DNA of 64,000 nt from Phoronis australis (Eukaryota > Phoronida > Phoronidae), in NCBI GenBank assembly GCA_002633005.1, contig NMRA01000156.1, forward strand, positions 62,001 to 126,000, written 5' to 3'. Below the pieces are notes generated by a model. That model was not told the DNA's origin and made no database searches. It saw nothing but the letters and a program-made list of their open reading frames with translations. The number at the start of each line of letters is the position of its first letter. Within the stretch, counting starts at the first letter, position 1. Below, piece by piece: positions 1 through 11,600 of this stretch. The translations under genes were made by a program, and so were the position numbers.

Positions 1-589
1 CAAAAATTGCTATCTCTTTAGTAATACACAAAACAAAAGTCAGAAGGTAGCACAAGCGTGTACCATTATGTTGCTATTTATTCCTCCATATTAAAACAGG
101 TGTTTAAAACAACAATGAAATCAACATGTCTTTAGAGAAGGCAATGAAAACAGTAAACATGAGCCATAGGTTTCTTTCATAGATCACGGACAATAGATTT
201 ACAGCTACTATCCTATGAAATTCCCAGAAGAGGCACCACTTTCTTCCAATGCCTAACTCAGCTTCAGTTTAGTAAGCAGACGACCTACTTGCCGGAAGCA
301 AAACATGCATCACACCATGCGTCACTACTGAATAGTGATGGTCACGGTCAATAGTGGTGGTCGCGGCCAATGGTGGTCGCAACTTGTGCATAAGAGTTGG
401 TGGTCCATATACTATAGTCTATCATGTTTTTATAGGCTTTAAAATAACATGTAAGTGAATGAATAAAACAAATCAAACAAGCTACACAAAAAACAGTGAA
501 TACCGGGGCCCAGACCCTCAACAATTCACTTATCAAGATTATGTAGAACCTAATCAACATGTCAGTGTATTTAGCCATGTACCCACAAC

Positions 590-1260
590 ACTATACATAT
601 CAACTGTGTAAAAGCATTTTCTGAAAGTAGAAAGCCTGTAGAATTTGATTTCTGACTTGATACCTTGTTGCTATTAATTGGATCGCGTGGCCATGTGTTC
701 TTAGTATAATTTAGCAAAAAAGACAGGTACTTTCGAAGCAAAACAACGGTATCAATAACTTAATCAAATTTTGTTTGATATAAATGTCCAAGATGAAATC
801 TCAAATGCTGTTACAGTTTTTCATTTTCTTGTGATACGAATCCCATCAGTCGTTTTTGAGATATTAGGTTTCAAAGTTGGCCAAATTTGACCACTTACGA
901 GATTCCTACATAACTTAAAAGATTATGTAGGACCCTCATCCACAAGTCTATGCACTTAACCAAATATCTACACAACTAAAGGTAATTATATAAGTCTGTA
1001 AAAGTATTACACTTTCTGAAGCTTGTAGATTTTGATATTTAGCTTCCTACCAATATGTCGTTAATTGAATCGAGTGATCATGTCTTTTTAGAAAAGTTTT
1101 GCAAAAAAAATAATTCTAGGGTACATTCATAGCACAACAATGGTATCAGTAACACAACCAAAATTTGTTTGATATAAATGTACAAGATAACATCTAAGAA
1201 AAGCTGTTAAAGTTTTCTAAAATATTATTTTGTTTTTGTCTTATGCCATTTTTAAAATTT
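590..1260. repeat. Two decayed tandem copies of a dispersed repeat
   Basis: The text from about 600 to 900 recurs from about 990 to 1250: the segment around GTAGAATTTGAT, the segment CCATGTGTTCTT versus CATGTCTTTTTA, and GTTTGATATAAATGT in both. A reverse-complement relative lies at about 51480-51720 (AAAGCCTGTA in both), so the family is dispersed. Confidence 0.55.
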
Positions 1261-1979
1261 TCCATCAAAATCATAAGTCATATTTCTTGAGAGCAGCTCG
1301 TGCAAAAAGGAACGTTTATAAAAACAATTCCTAAAACCATGTTGGAACACAGCGCATAAAGCATAACGTGGGAAAGTTTCATCTGAATCCAATTAGCCAT
1401 GTCTGAGGTATGATGTCCCAAACTTAGCAAATTTTGAAATTTTTCTAAGATCCTACATACCTTAAGTATTACTTAGGTTAAGTGAGAGCAAATGTAACAC
1501 GAAATGTCACTTGCACGTGTCATATGAGATCCTGACAGAATGAACCAGCAGTCAGATGCTGAAAATATGAGCAGTTGCGAATGGCTTGACGAGGGTACGT
1601 GAGACACTAACAGGACGAAAAGAGTACCACTAGATATAAGTATGCGAGACATAGTGAGCTTGTTTTTTACTAAAACCTATAGTCACTAGCACAAGACCCT
1701 GCGCGTCGTGCGCTGGACAGAATGTCACTTCAGCTGCATACGTGTCCTTGATTAACTCATGGCAACTCAAATATTATTGATGCTTCGGACGTTGCTGAAC
1801 CAATTTCGGGAACCCTTCACCTATTAAGCCCACAATATGGTAGCCTGGTGAAATTTTACTTTGTTAAATTTAGCAACAACAAGAGCAATGTAGAGAGTTG
1901 AAATGCACCCACCGTGCGCTTCACAAAAGAGTGCAGATACAAGAGATGATCATTATTTTACTAATTTCTACCAAATGGA

Positions 1980-3310
1980 GCAATGCTAGTATACTTAATA
2001 ATGGCCTCTAGGCGGTGCAAAACAAGTCAGAAATGCTTTCCTCAATAGGAACACACCTGCCACCTTTCATCATGATTCTTCAAGAAGTTTGGAGGATAGG
2101 ATGGCAGACGACAAAGAACAAAAACAATAGAATAATAGAAGGCGCAAAGTAAGTCAAATCCATCTGAAACAGGGTGCTGCTGTCTGCGTTACAGTAACTT
2201 ATTAGCCCAATTTCATAAATATCCATGGAGGAGCTTGGTAGATATCAAAGCAAACGCAAAGCAAAATAGAAATTGCCACAAGGTGTCTCTTCTCTCTTCG
2301 GATTTGTCTTGAAATAGCCACAAGGTGTCTCTTCTCCCGTCGGATTTGTCTTGAAATCCACACCAGTTGACCGTACTGTCCTCAACAAAAAATTCCCAAT
2401 TTTATGAAGACCAACGAGTAAGAAATAAAATTGCCCTGCAGCAGAGGGCGCCACAGCAGTTGGACTCCTTCAAAAATCAACGTTGGCTGGGCACTTCCCA
2501 GTAGGAACATATTCCAACTTTCATGATGATCCTCGGTGTGATTTTGCCGATAGAGAAGCAGACGTGAAAACTTGAAAAAAATTAAATTGGCCACTGAGTG
2601 GCACACAATAATCACATTCATCCAAAGATGTGAAGGCGTTATCGTTTCTTTAACAAAAACCTACTTTCTATGTTTCATGAAAATCTGTCAAGGAACAGCG
2701 AAGCTACGGATGAAACGCAAACAAGTAAAATTACCACCAGGGGGCACAATGGTAGTCGAACCCATCCAAAAGTTTCTAGATGTTCCGTTCAAATATAACA
2801 AAGATCTTACATGTCTTGAGGTTTAGAGAGAAAAAAAACAGCCAGAAAGGGACACCACAGTAGTTGAAGCCATCCAAAATCATCATCATCTGCACTCTTC
2901 CCAGTAGAAACACAAGGCAAATTTCCATAATAATCCTTAGAGTGGCTTGTAGGATGATAGCGAGAGATGGATGGTAAAAAACCATACTTGAAAATAATAA
3001 AAATAGCCACAATATGTCAAATCTACCTGAAAATGGGAAGGTGTCATCGCCTCTTCAACAGAAATCTATTTCCCGAATTTCATTAAAATCTGTAAAAGGA
3101 AATTATTAACTACTACGATTGTCTCTAAGGTGCACACCTTAGTCGGACCCATACAAAAATTTGCTCATATCATACCATCCAAAATAGTAATACGTCTGCA
3201 AAATTTCACAGACATCCATCAAGGGGTTTAGGAACAGCGAACGCCGGACACCGCATGGACATACGGGGATAATGCACCTAGATATAAATAGACTAATAAA
3301 TATAATTTTG
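1980..3310. repeat. Cluster of related degenerate repeat units ending in a GGACGCCGG-type segment
   Basis: Units of roughly 150-250 bp recur with drift: 'TTCCCAGTAGGAACA', 'CTTCCCAGTAGAAACAC' and 'CCTCAATAGGAACACA' precede 'TTTCATGATGATCC', 'TTCCATAATAATCC' and 'TTTCATCATGATTC'. A 42-bp tandem pair (GCCACAAGGTGTCTCTTCTC) lies at 2275-2358. The tail at 3170-3310 resembles the elements at 27.9 and 42.1 kb. Confidence 0.6.
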
Positions 3311-3889
3311 TGCACAGTATACAAATCTGTGGATGCATGTATTAAGTAAAGATTTAAAAGGTTCTAGTATCTTATCTAGGCTTATACAGTTTAGATGTCA
3401 AAAACAAACGTTTGATAAAGTTTCTATCACTTGCCGGAAGGTAACAGGCCTTTGAAAAAAGAAAAATTACAAATTTGTCAATTATTTTCGTGCGAAATAA
3501 GCAAAGATTTACTGTAGTTTCTTGAACCAGGGAATTCAAATTGAAAAGACAGCAGTGCCATCTGCTAGTAGTCCTGAACAACAACTCCAGTCACTTTTGC
3601 AGGAATTGACAGAATTCCCCAGTAGAAGAAACCAGTTGGTTACATACGAAAGGGTAATTTTCAGTTAAGTTGGTCTAGCGATTGGATCGATACATTGCAA
3701 GTACACACCCTGTATAACAATATCTATCATCTAGACTGTTCAGTGGGTAAAGTAAAACTCATGTGACTGTCCAGATTTAGGAATGTATAAGCAGCAGGTA
3801 ATTTTAACCCGTGGGAAATTTGGTTCGGATGACAAATTTCGTATTTCACAATTGAACCAAAGAGTTCACTTAAGGTGACCTAGCAGTAA

Positions 3890-4130
3890 CTCTTCAGTTG
3901 CTTAGCAGACAATATGGCCGACAATAGAAATTCTATTTTGTCAACTTTACTCACAAAATAAAGATTAAGAAGATGTTAGTCTATTACTAGACTGGTTTGT
4001 ACTACGTGAATGTCAAAAACAACATTTGATAAAGTTTCCACTATTTGTAGCAAAGTTATTGGCCTTTGAAATATGGAAAATAACAATTTTGGCAATTACT
4101 TTTGAGCGAAATAAGCGGAGAACCATAACC
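3890..4130 (+). repeat. Dispersed repeat family with TGGCAATTACTTTTG motif (representative copy)
   Basis: This family reads 'ATATGGC(C/T)GACA', 'TTTTGTCAA...CTCACAAAA', 'CAACATTTGATAAAGTTTCC', then 'GGCAATTACTTTTGAGCGAA ATAAG'. Recognisable copies lie at about 3380-3520, 6215-6340, 7780-7870, 10690-10920, 18470-18680, 26690-26860 and 63660-63900. All are in the same orientation. It looks like an old SINE or MITE. Confidence 0.6.
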
Positions 4131-5136
4131 GTTTTTAACCTTAATTGTCGTCAACCTAATAAGATGATGAAAATGCTGGGCTTTTAAATATTACATCTAG
4201 ATCAACATAATTAATTCGAGTGCTGACACAAATTCATCACCGACTAATTAAGAGTAACACAGCTCAAACTCTAATCACATCCCATTACCAGCAGACATGA
4301 TGATTTTCCATTAAGGCACAATTCTGCTTCGGGGTCACAGAGGCATATGCTGGCAGGGGTAAACAATAAACTCGACAAAATTGAAATTTAGTGCCCGTTA
4401 ACAGAAATGTAATTTTCACCAGCATACTGCATTTCAAAGACTGGCAATCACAAATTAATCACCGTTAATCGCTCTGAATGCAATAACAAGCGAAATGCAT
4501 TCGTCAATGTCGCATTCGGCGGTTACCAACCATTACCTAGGCTGGCGTGAAGCTGATGACTTTTTAATTCTAGATATCATGAGAAAAGAAGCGGGATTCT
4601 TCCTAAATGAAAACTCGGCAGAGCGAAACTGTTTACACATTGTTTGTGTCAAATATGATAATTGAGTTTTGATGAATCTCATGAACAAAAGAAACATTGT
4701 TGTAATTTGAACACACGTGGTTGTAATTATCACAGGTAGACGGGGGAAAAAAGCCTAATCAAAGACACTGAAAATGAAATTTTCCCAAAATAAAGGGTGA
4801 TGTCCATCATTCCGAAAAAATTGAGAGTAATTGGAGACCAAGAATGATGTCTGAATTTACCTAATTTCTTTCTCTTCAGGAAATAAAATGACAAATTTTC
4901 ATACTTCCCAAAAAATTTTAATTATTGTTCCAAATTGAGGGGACAATCATCCAGTAAATCAATATGTACCACAAAAATATTTTTTTAAAAAATATTTGGA
5001 GCATTTAGGCATGAAACTGTGTGTAACATTATGGAAGTATGCAAAATCTCACATATTTAGAAAACAACAGGGCTTATAACTGAAATATTACTCCCGTCAG
5101 GTAACATAGGTCGAGAACAGTCTGTACAGGTACACA

Positions 5137-5284
5137 TCAAAATGCATTGTGAGGGGAGAGACCAGAAATCAAAACAGTTGGAGCTCAAAGGAAACAATCT
5201 TTCTATTTTCTGAATATAAAAAATTGATTCATTTGAGCTCTAACTGTTTTGATTTCTGGTCTCTCCCCTCACAATGCATTTTGA
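5137..5284. repeat. Near-perfect 53-bp inverted repeat (MITE-like hairpin)
   Basis: Arms at 5137-5189 and 5232-5284 pair at 52 of 53 positions, with a 42-nt loop between. Arm ends are TCAAAATGC outside and GCTCAAA inside. Such high arm identity implies a young foldback or recent gene conversion. The frame running through it is spurious. Confidence 0.85.
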
Positions 5285-8200
5285 CGTGAAATATTATTGT
5301 TTTTTTTTGTAAAAGATAAATAGCTCCCAAAAATAACCCTTCACAGTTATCAACTTCTGGACCACATAATGTAGCTACCAATAAGTGACAATTGAAAACC
5401 GTAGTAAAAGATTCAGAAAAAGGTAAAGGACAACACTGGCAATTATTTTTGTCAGAAATTGGCGAGGTTTCACAGCAATATATTATAGGGCACACGCACA
5501 CAGATTCACTTCAGAATAGCTCAGACTCAACGTATGAATACAGAAAAGAAAGTGAGCACATCAACATACTTTTGTGATACACTTTTTCAACATCGTTTAA
5601 TTTCATACGAAACTACAAAAAGATCAATCATTTTCATATTAAAGAATGAACCCACATACAAATAATTATGTGCGTGCATAAAAATAGCTAATTTTGCCCC
5701 GAAATGGCCATCACTTCATCTCGATAGTATTTTTTAAATTTATCTTTATACCAAGAAGTAGTCGTCCTTGAAATATATTTTATTCAACAACTCAGTATCT
5801 AGCCACTTTGCCGCATTTGAACAGCCAGAGTTGGGCGTCATGGCAGAATGACCCTTAAGACAAAAACTTTAAAGTACACATCACAACTGTGTGCAGTTTG
5901 CATAGTTCATAAACTAGATAAACAATGCCTCCCTCACCTCGTTATCAAGGCAGATTAGTTCGTTTGCACCTGAATACATTGAACAAGATATCAGCAGAAA
6001 CAAAGTACATGAGTTTTAATTAAAAGTTAAAGATAACGAAGGATCTTATTAACAAGAACATGTATGCTAGTGCAGTAAGTCTCCAGGTATTTCGCACATA
6101 AAATTATTTTGAAAAATAATATTTTGTCCCTTCCTTACTTCGCCCAGGCTACTTGGGTGGGTATTTCTTGCCCCCAACTAAGGTGAAAATTCTAAATTTG
6201 TTACGCAATATGGCAGACAGTTGAAATTTCATTTTGTCGAATTTCTCAACAAAAATAATCTTTTGAAAAAATTTACTTTGTTTTTATCTTGGTTTGTATG
6301 GTATAATTATTACCAAACAACATTTGGGACGATAGATTTTTCGTAACGGATGACCGGACCTTGTTCAGCAACTGGTCATGTCATAATTAATAACCAGATT
6401 TTAAGGGGCTTTAATGAAACCCTGCATTGCATAAACTTCAAACTACACTGACATATAACATTTTACTTGCTTTAGAAAATGCACTTCGGATGAAGATATG
6501 CACTATTTTTGAAAAACAGACACTTATTCACAATTTTCATTACTGTCTGTTGGCAGGTGGCATAAACTGGGAACAGAGAGCAATCAACACTTAAATAATG
6601 CCAGATATTGTATTTTATTGTAATAATCATACTTTATTAAAGTAAGCACTGACAATTTGGCATTCCACATATATAATAACAGTGAAATATCATAACATTG
6701 TTATTTCGAAAATCCATTCCGTACACGTCTTCTACCCTTATTAAAAAACCAATACAAATCCTGGGGACCAACACCAAGACCACAAAATAATGAAAAAACT
6801 CGGTTGAAATAAGCAATTTGTTGCAAAACTTAAGAATGGCGCAGACTCAATATCAGTCGGCTATGTCTGACCATATCCAGAAATTTCTATATGCGTTTGA
6901 TCGGCTTTGGCAACATTAAGCTTGAGCGCTTAAATTTTAGTCACGATAGAATTTATCATCAATCATCAGTACATCACAAGTTAGAACCATGACGTGCGAC
7001 AAAATAGTCTTTGCTTCTTATCTCGCAAAAATCTATTGGATCTCATAACGTTAATGGAAACAGGAAAGGGTCAGTGACCACACACTGAACAAAATCTTCC
7101 TAAACTTATGATAAAGCCTGCTATGTTCGAGTATTTGTTCACCCATAATTTCAGTTGGACCAATTAATTCACAATAACGCAGAATGATATAGACTCCTCA
7201 GTTTTACTGAATTTCGTTGGATTCATAATCGTAATTTGCCACTGCGCGCTGCCCTTAGTCAGGAAATCTGTTTGTTACATCACAACTCCCCTGTCTTGTT
7301 TGTGCAGCCATGGTAAGACTGGATCGTGTTAACATCATTTGCAGTAAAGTAGGTTAGAGTCAAGGCCTGCCACCAGGAGGCGACGTAACTTGAAGCAATT
7401 ATTGGTTGGTTGTTTAGACAGATAAGTAGAATGCATTATGCCAAAAATATTAGAAATTCATTACAAGCATGTTTAGTGCTGGCCAGCTGTCATCAAGCAA
7501 AATTTTTAGTCTATGAACAAAGCAGGCAGGCTTTGAATGCAATCGAATTTGAAGAATTACATGTTACAGTAAAACCAAAATCAGTCATGGCCATGGCAAC
7601 TGGATGAGAAAACCTACATAGCTTTAGGTGGTCTGGAATAATTCTCCACCTAGTATATGACAGACAAGTAAAATTTTATTCTATCAAACTTTAAACAAAA
7701 AGATTCGGAAAATCTAAATCCATTAATAGCTTAGTCTGCACTGTGTTGATGTCATAGAAAACATTTGGCAACTCTCCAACTACAGCAATGTCACCAGACA
7801 TTGCGAGATGGTAAACTGACAGCTTTGGCAATTACTTTTATGGGAAATAAGCAGAGAATTACCACATTATATACATTTAAAATGCCCTTAAAAATTACGC
7901 TGATACAATATCAGGTAAACAGATAAGCCCCTCAAATTGTGTAAGCAACACTTAACTTTGTATAGAACGCAGCACAGACAGCACAATTGTAAAAGCATAT
8001 ATCATTTGATGATGACGATTCAACAAATAACGTGAACAGTACTACGAAACGACCACCACTAATAATGATAACGGTGAAAATAGCACGTCTAACGATTGAG
8101 TAACAGTAACAGCAGTAGTTGCTGTTGTTTTACTAACCCTTATACACGCAACTGATACTACAAGTACTAATACTCACGAGACACGAAATTATTACTATCA

Positions 8201-8309
8201 CAGTATCAACAACTCTTAGAATTTACCATCAAAATATAAGTCTGTCCGTTCTCTTAAAGAAGACACTCAGACTTGAAAACTTCCTTCACGAAGAACCATA
8301 ACGGGGCTC

Positions 8310-8400
8310 TCGTGTTTTTAGCTCAGGTTTTTTGTGCAATGGGCCCAAGGTAAGAGGCCTGCACACGGCTGATGCACCACAAATGACATCAGGCTACTTG
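8310..8400 (+). repeat. SINE-like body shared with 43.4 kb
   Basis: Contains GTGCAATGGGCCCAAG and GAGGCCTGCACACGG, matching GTGCAATGGGCCCACT and GTGGCCTGTGCAGG at 43425-43470. The tRNA-like head of the family is not visible here. Confidence 0.5.
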
Positions 8401-8592
8401 CACTGCTTTTTTTCAAAACATTGTCATATTTATTTTGAGGTTTTTTTTCCACACATACATGCAGGTTGATTGAAGCTCGCGTGAAGACACAGTAGGGCGA
8501 ACTTATAGGTCATGTATAATGTTAGTGTTTGAGAGAATGAAAGATAGCAAAGAAGATCCCAAGAATAACTATTAGTTGCACAGTGTACTTAC

Positions 8593-8657
8593 GTCATAAT
8601 GGACACCTTGTCTTGCTGTGATGCACCACGCATGCTGGCAGACATGGACAGATCCAT
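8593..8657 (-). CDS. RB1CC1: RB1CC1 coding exon 20 (start of the pre-Claw segment)
   Basis: 65 nt encoding MDLSMSASMRGASQQDKVSI and MT. It matches human MSQSMSSVSSRHSEKIAIRD, which immediately precedes the Claw. Acceptor CCTGCCAATAG, donor GTAAGT with phase 2. The next exon should start the conserved GDLV segment of the Claw. Confidence 0.8.
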
Positions 8658-11600
8658 CTATTGGCAGGAAAAGTAAACTCAAGTCAACAATTTACAGAAA
8701 TCATCACCAGTTTGTATTGAACTCATCTTTTACTTGCAGCATTCTATTGAAGTTTGGGCAGTAGTCACCTACAGGGGTTACACGTTTTGAGAACCAATTT
8801 GATGCTTGTTAATCAGCATAGAAAACTGGTTTCCATAATGTGGCACCACTCTACGTGGCTGTTACCAATTTTCGATCAATTTGGAGTGTTTTCCGATGCA
8901 TGAATTGAGGTGATATTAATATCACTGTACGTGATATTAATATCACTGTACGTGATACAGAAACGAAAATGATTGTAAGTAAAGCAGCACTTCAGAATTT
9001 GTTAATTTTGTTCCGCAGAAAAGATGCAGTTATCGCGCAGAACACACCAAATAACACATTTACGTCCATAAGGTAACACTGAAGAAATTCATCAAAAACG
9101 CAGGGAAACACATATAAGTGATTATTGACATTGTTGTGAAACACCATAATGAATAAAGAGTTGTAATTAATGAGAAATAATACAATTTATGATTGACATT
9201 TGAAGTCAGTATTTATGTGGCATACAGCATGGACAGTGCGACACGTGCGTTGTCATGGTGATGAACAGTTCTAGCAGAGGCTGATACAAGCAAGAAGTAC
9301 ATTGTAATGCAGTGTGAAGACAGTCCTCATTAGCACTTGAATGTACGCTACGTGTGATTGGCTGGATTCTGACGATCAAATTGTGGGAAGTGATCTACTC
9401 GACACGCTGCACTTTTTGTTCCAGAGTTGAGAAAATTAACGCTAGTATTGATTTGCATAATAAACGTACGTTATCGGACTAAATGATGCGAAATCCCCCA
9501 TCACGACAGTTGGATGCAAGTGGAATCCATTGCCATGAGAGAAATTTACCAGAAAGTTAAAATGGTGGAAATCCTATTGTATAATAAAAGAAGCATGAAG
9601 TGATGAATTATTGCCATTCGTTTTAGCTGTAAGAGGAATTCGGCAGTCACCAAGGGTTAGCAGTTATGTAATATCAGATTATTTTTGCTGCTGATATTAG
9701 TGTTTCCTACAAGTAATGAGGTCAGTCAGGACAGCCAATGACATTCATTCACTGAAAGCAATATGGCTGCCAGCCGGACGGTTCTCCGTTTGAACACTGG
9801 ATGGAGTGACTAGTCGCATGAGCCAGTTGTTTACTGTCTGGCTTTGTGCACTATTGTTCTATGTTCAATGGTTGCCTGGCTATATCATCTGTAGTTCTCT
9901 ATCTTATTTGAGCATGACTTTGCATAAATGAGTGTTTGGATAGCACTTCAAAGGGATGAAAGTGTGATGTCACACATAACAATGAATCCTAAATCTTGGT
10001 TATAAAAACATGCCAAACCCCTTTTGTGACTGCAAAGTTCTCTAGTTTACGCAAGTTTAGTGTTATTCTCATATTGCCAGATTCATGTATCGTTGTCGCT
10101 GATAGGCCAACATTAAAAAGGCATTTGTGGAGTTCTTTCAGATGATAAAATTATTCATCTATAAACCTGCTTTGATCGTGCACATTTATTTAACACTTCT
10201 AAATCAAATCAACACTGTCACAGTCATGTTGTCAAGTTATTGTTTGTAACAAAAATGGCCGACCTATGACCAAGATGGCCGACCTTTTGTTCAGGGTGAC
10301 GTACCATTTTGGCTCTAAGTTCCACCACCTCACTCTCTTTCTCTCGAAGAGTCTACAAAAAGTGAAAAAATAAGGGACTTAGTTACACCTATTTCCAGGT
10401 AAAAACACTTCAATTGGATATTAAAACGTAAAACAATTACCGCTTTTATTCCATTTGTCAAAGCGTAGTACATCGCTGCATATTTTTGAAATTTTTCGAT
10501 TGCTGTTGTGTGCAAACTGAACTAAAAGCAAAGTAAAATTTCTTGAAAGTTATTTCTGTTGAGAATTTTCACAACATAAAATTTCATTTGCCTGCCATAT
10601 TATGCAGAAAGACAAAGCACTCAGCTTAGTCAGGCTTCATATCTGTTATTACACCTAAGGTAAAATTCTTCAGTCTAGGACTGATCACCAATGGCAGAAA
10701 AGAAGAATTCTCTTTCATTTTGTCAATTTTTTGACAAAATTAACTGTTGAGAACATTTTACTTATTTGCCAGGGTGCCTTGTGATTTACAACTATCGTCA
10801 AACAGCGTTTGGTCCACCATTGAGCCTTTGCAGCAACTAAGCAAGCCTCTGACAAAATGGAAAAAGAAGGTAATTCTACCAATTACTTTTTGTCCTAAAC
10901 AGGAAAATTTGTACACAGTAAATCAGTTTACCATTAGAAAAGGAAAATCAGATTGTACATAATTATAAGCTAAAGCATAACACTATAATGAAACAACCAT
11001 TACACGAAGCTGGTGTCAGCCATAATCGGTTTCAAGTTGCAAACCCCGTCTTGTATAAAAATGATTTTGGACACTTACGGTAATAAAACTGGAACAAACT
11101 GGTTCCATGCAAAGACCTAAAGCGATTCCTGGGTCTGGAAAGAACTGACTGCTACAGACCAGGCTAAAAAGTTGGTCCGTTTCATGAAAAGTGACTTAAA
11201 GGCTCAAGTCAGGAATTAGGTCTTATGCTTCACACAATTATTTCCCAATAAATCTCAGCTGAGTATAACATAACTACTACTTACTGAGTTAAGTTTCTAT
11301 AACTTATTTCTCGACTGGGATAATAATTACTTGGCTAAACCTTTATACTTCTGGTATTGTGACGTGGTAGCATAAGAACAAACTTAATTTTAAGTCTTAA
11401 GTCATTTTTCATGACACAGGCCCCTGAAATACCTTTTAATCTGAATATTATGCAATCAAAAAAGTTGAGATCATTTTTAAAACACCATCGGGCCAAAATC
11501 AAAGGTCAGTTTTTGACAGCAGCTTCAATGTTTCTAAAACTGCTGTCCAAAAATAATTTTCAAAGTCCCTTATCATACCAAGGACAGGGTTAATTTTCAA

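Larger units (their letters stand above)
1..8592 (-). other. RB1CC1 last intron and/or 3' side; repeat-filled, no coding exon recognised
   Basis: I searched the minus strand by eye for Claw-like coding text (GDLV, HDNYV, WVLG, GTKFYRV) and found none. What is seen instead: a two-copy decayed repeat (590-1250), a cluster of related degenerate units (1980-3310), copies of a dispersed repeat (3380-3520, 3890-4130, 6215-6340, 7780-7870), a long hairpin (5137-5284) and an SINE-like body (8310-8400). The Claw exons probably lie before position 1. Confidence 0.6.

Noticed and set aside
2382-3012. Minus-strand open frames rich in hydrophobic residues
   Set aside because: They fall entirely in a decayed repeat cluster, resemble one another only because the repeat is reiterated, and have no splice context.
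5229-5501. 90-codon minus frame
   Set aside because: It runs through the right arm and beyond of a 53-bp hairpin; no protein-like pattern.
5690-5760. Possible FIP200 Claw terminus on minus (KYYRDEV...stop)
   Set aside because: Slight likeness to GTKFYRVKAVSW, but the upstream sequence in frame is AT-rich, has a stop nearby and shows none of the Claw core.
5940-5985. Possible Claw exon on minus (ANELICLDNE before GTGAGG)
   Set aside because: The phase required by exon 20 puts a stop in it, and similarity to GDLVLIILDE is weak.
8910-8951. CRISPR-like short repeats
   Set aside because: Two contiguous 21-bp units without spacers, in a eukaryotic intron.
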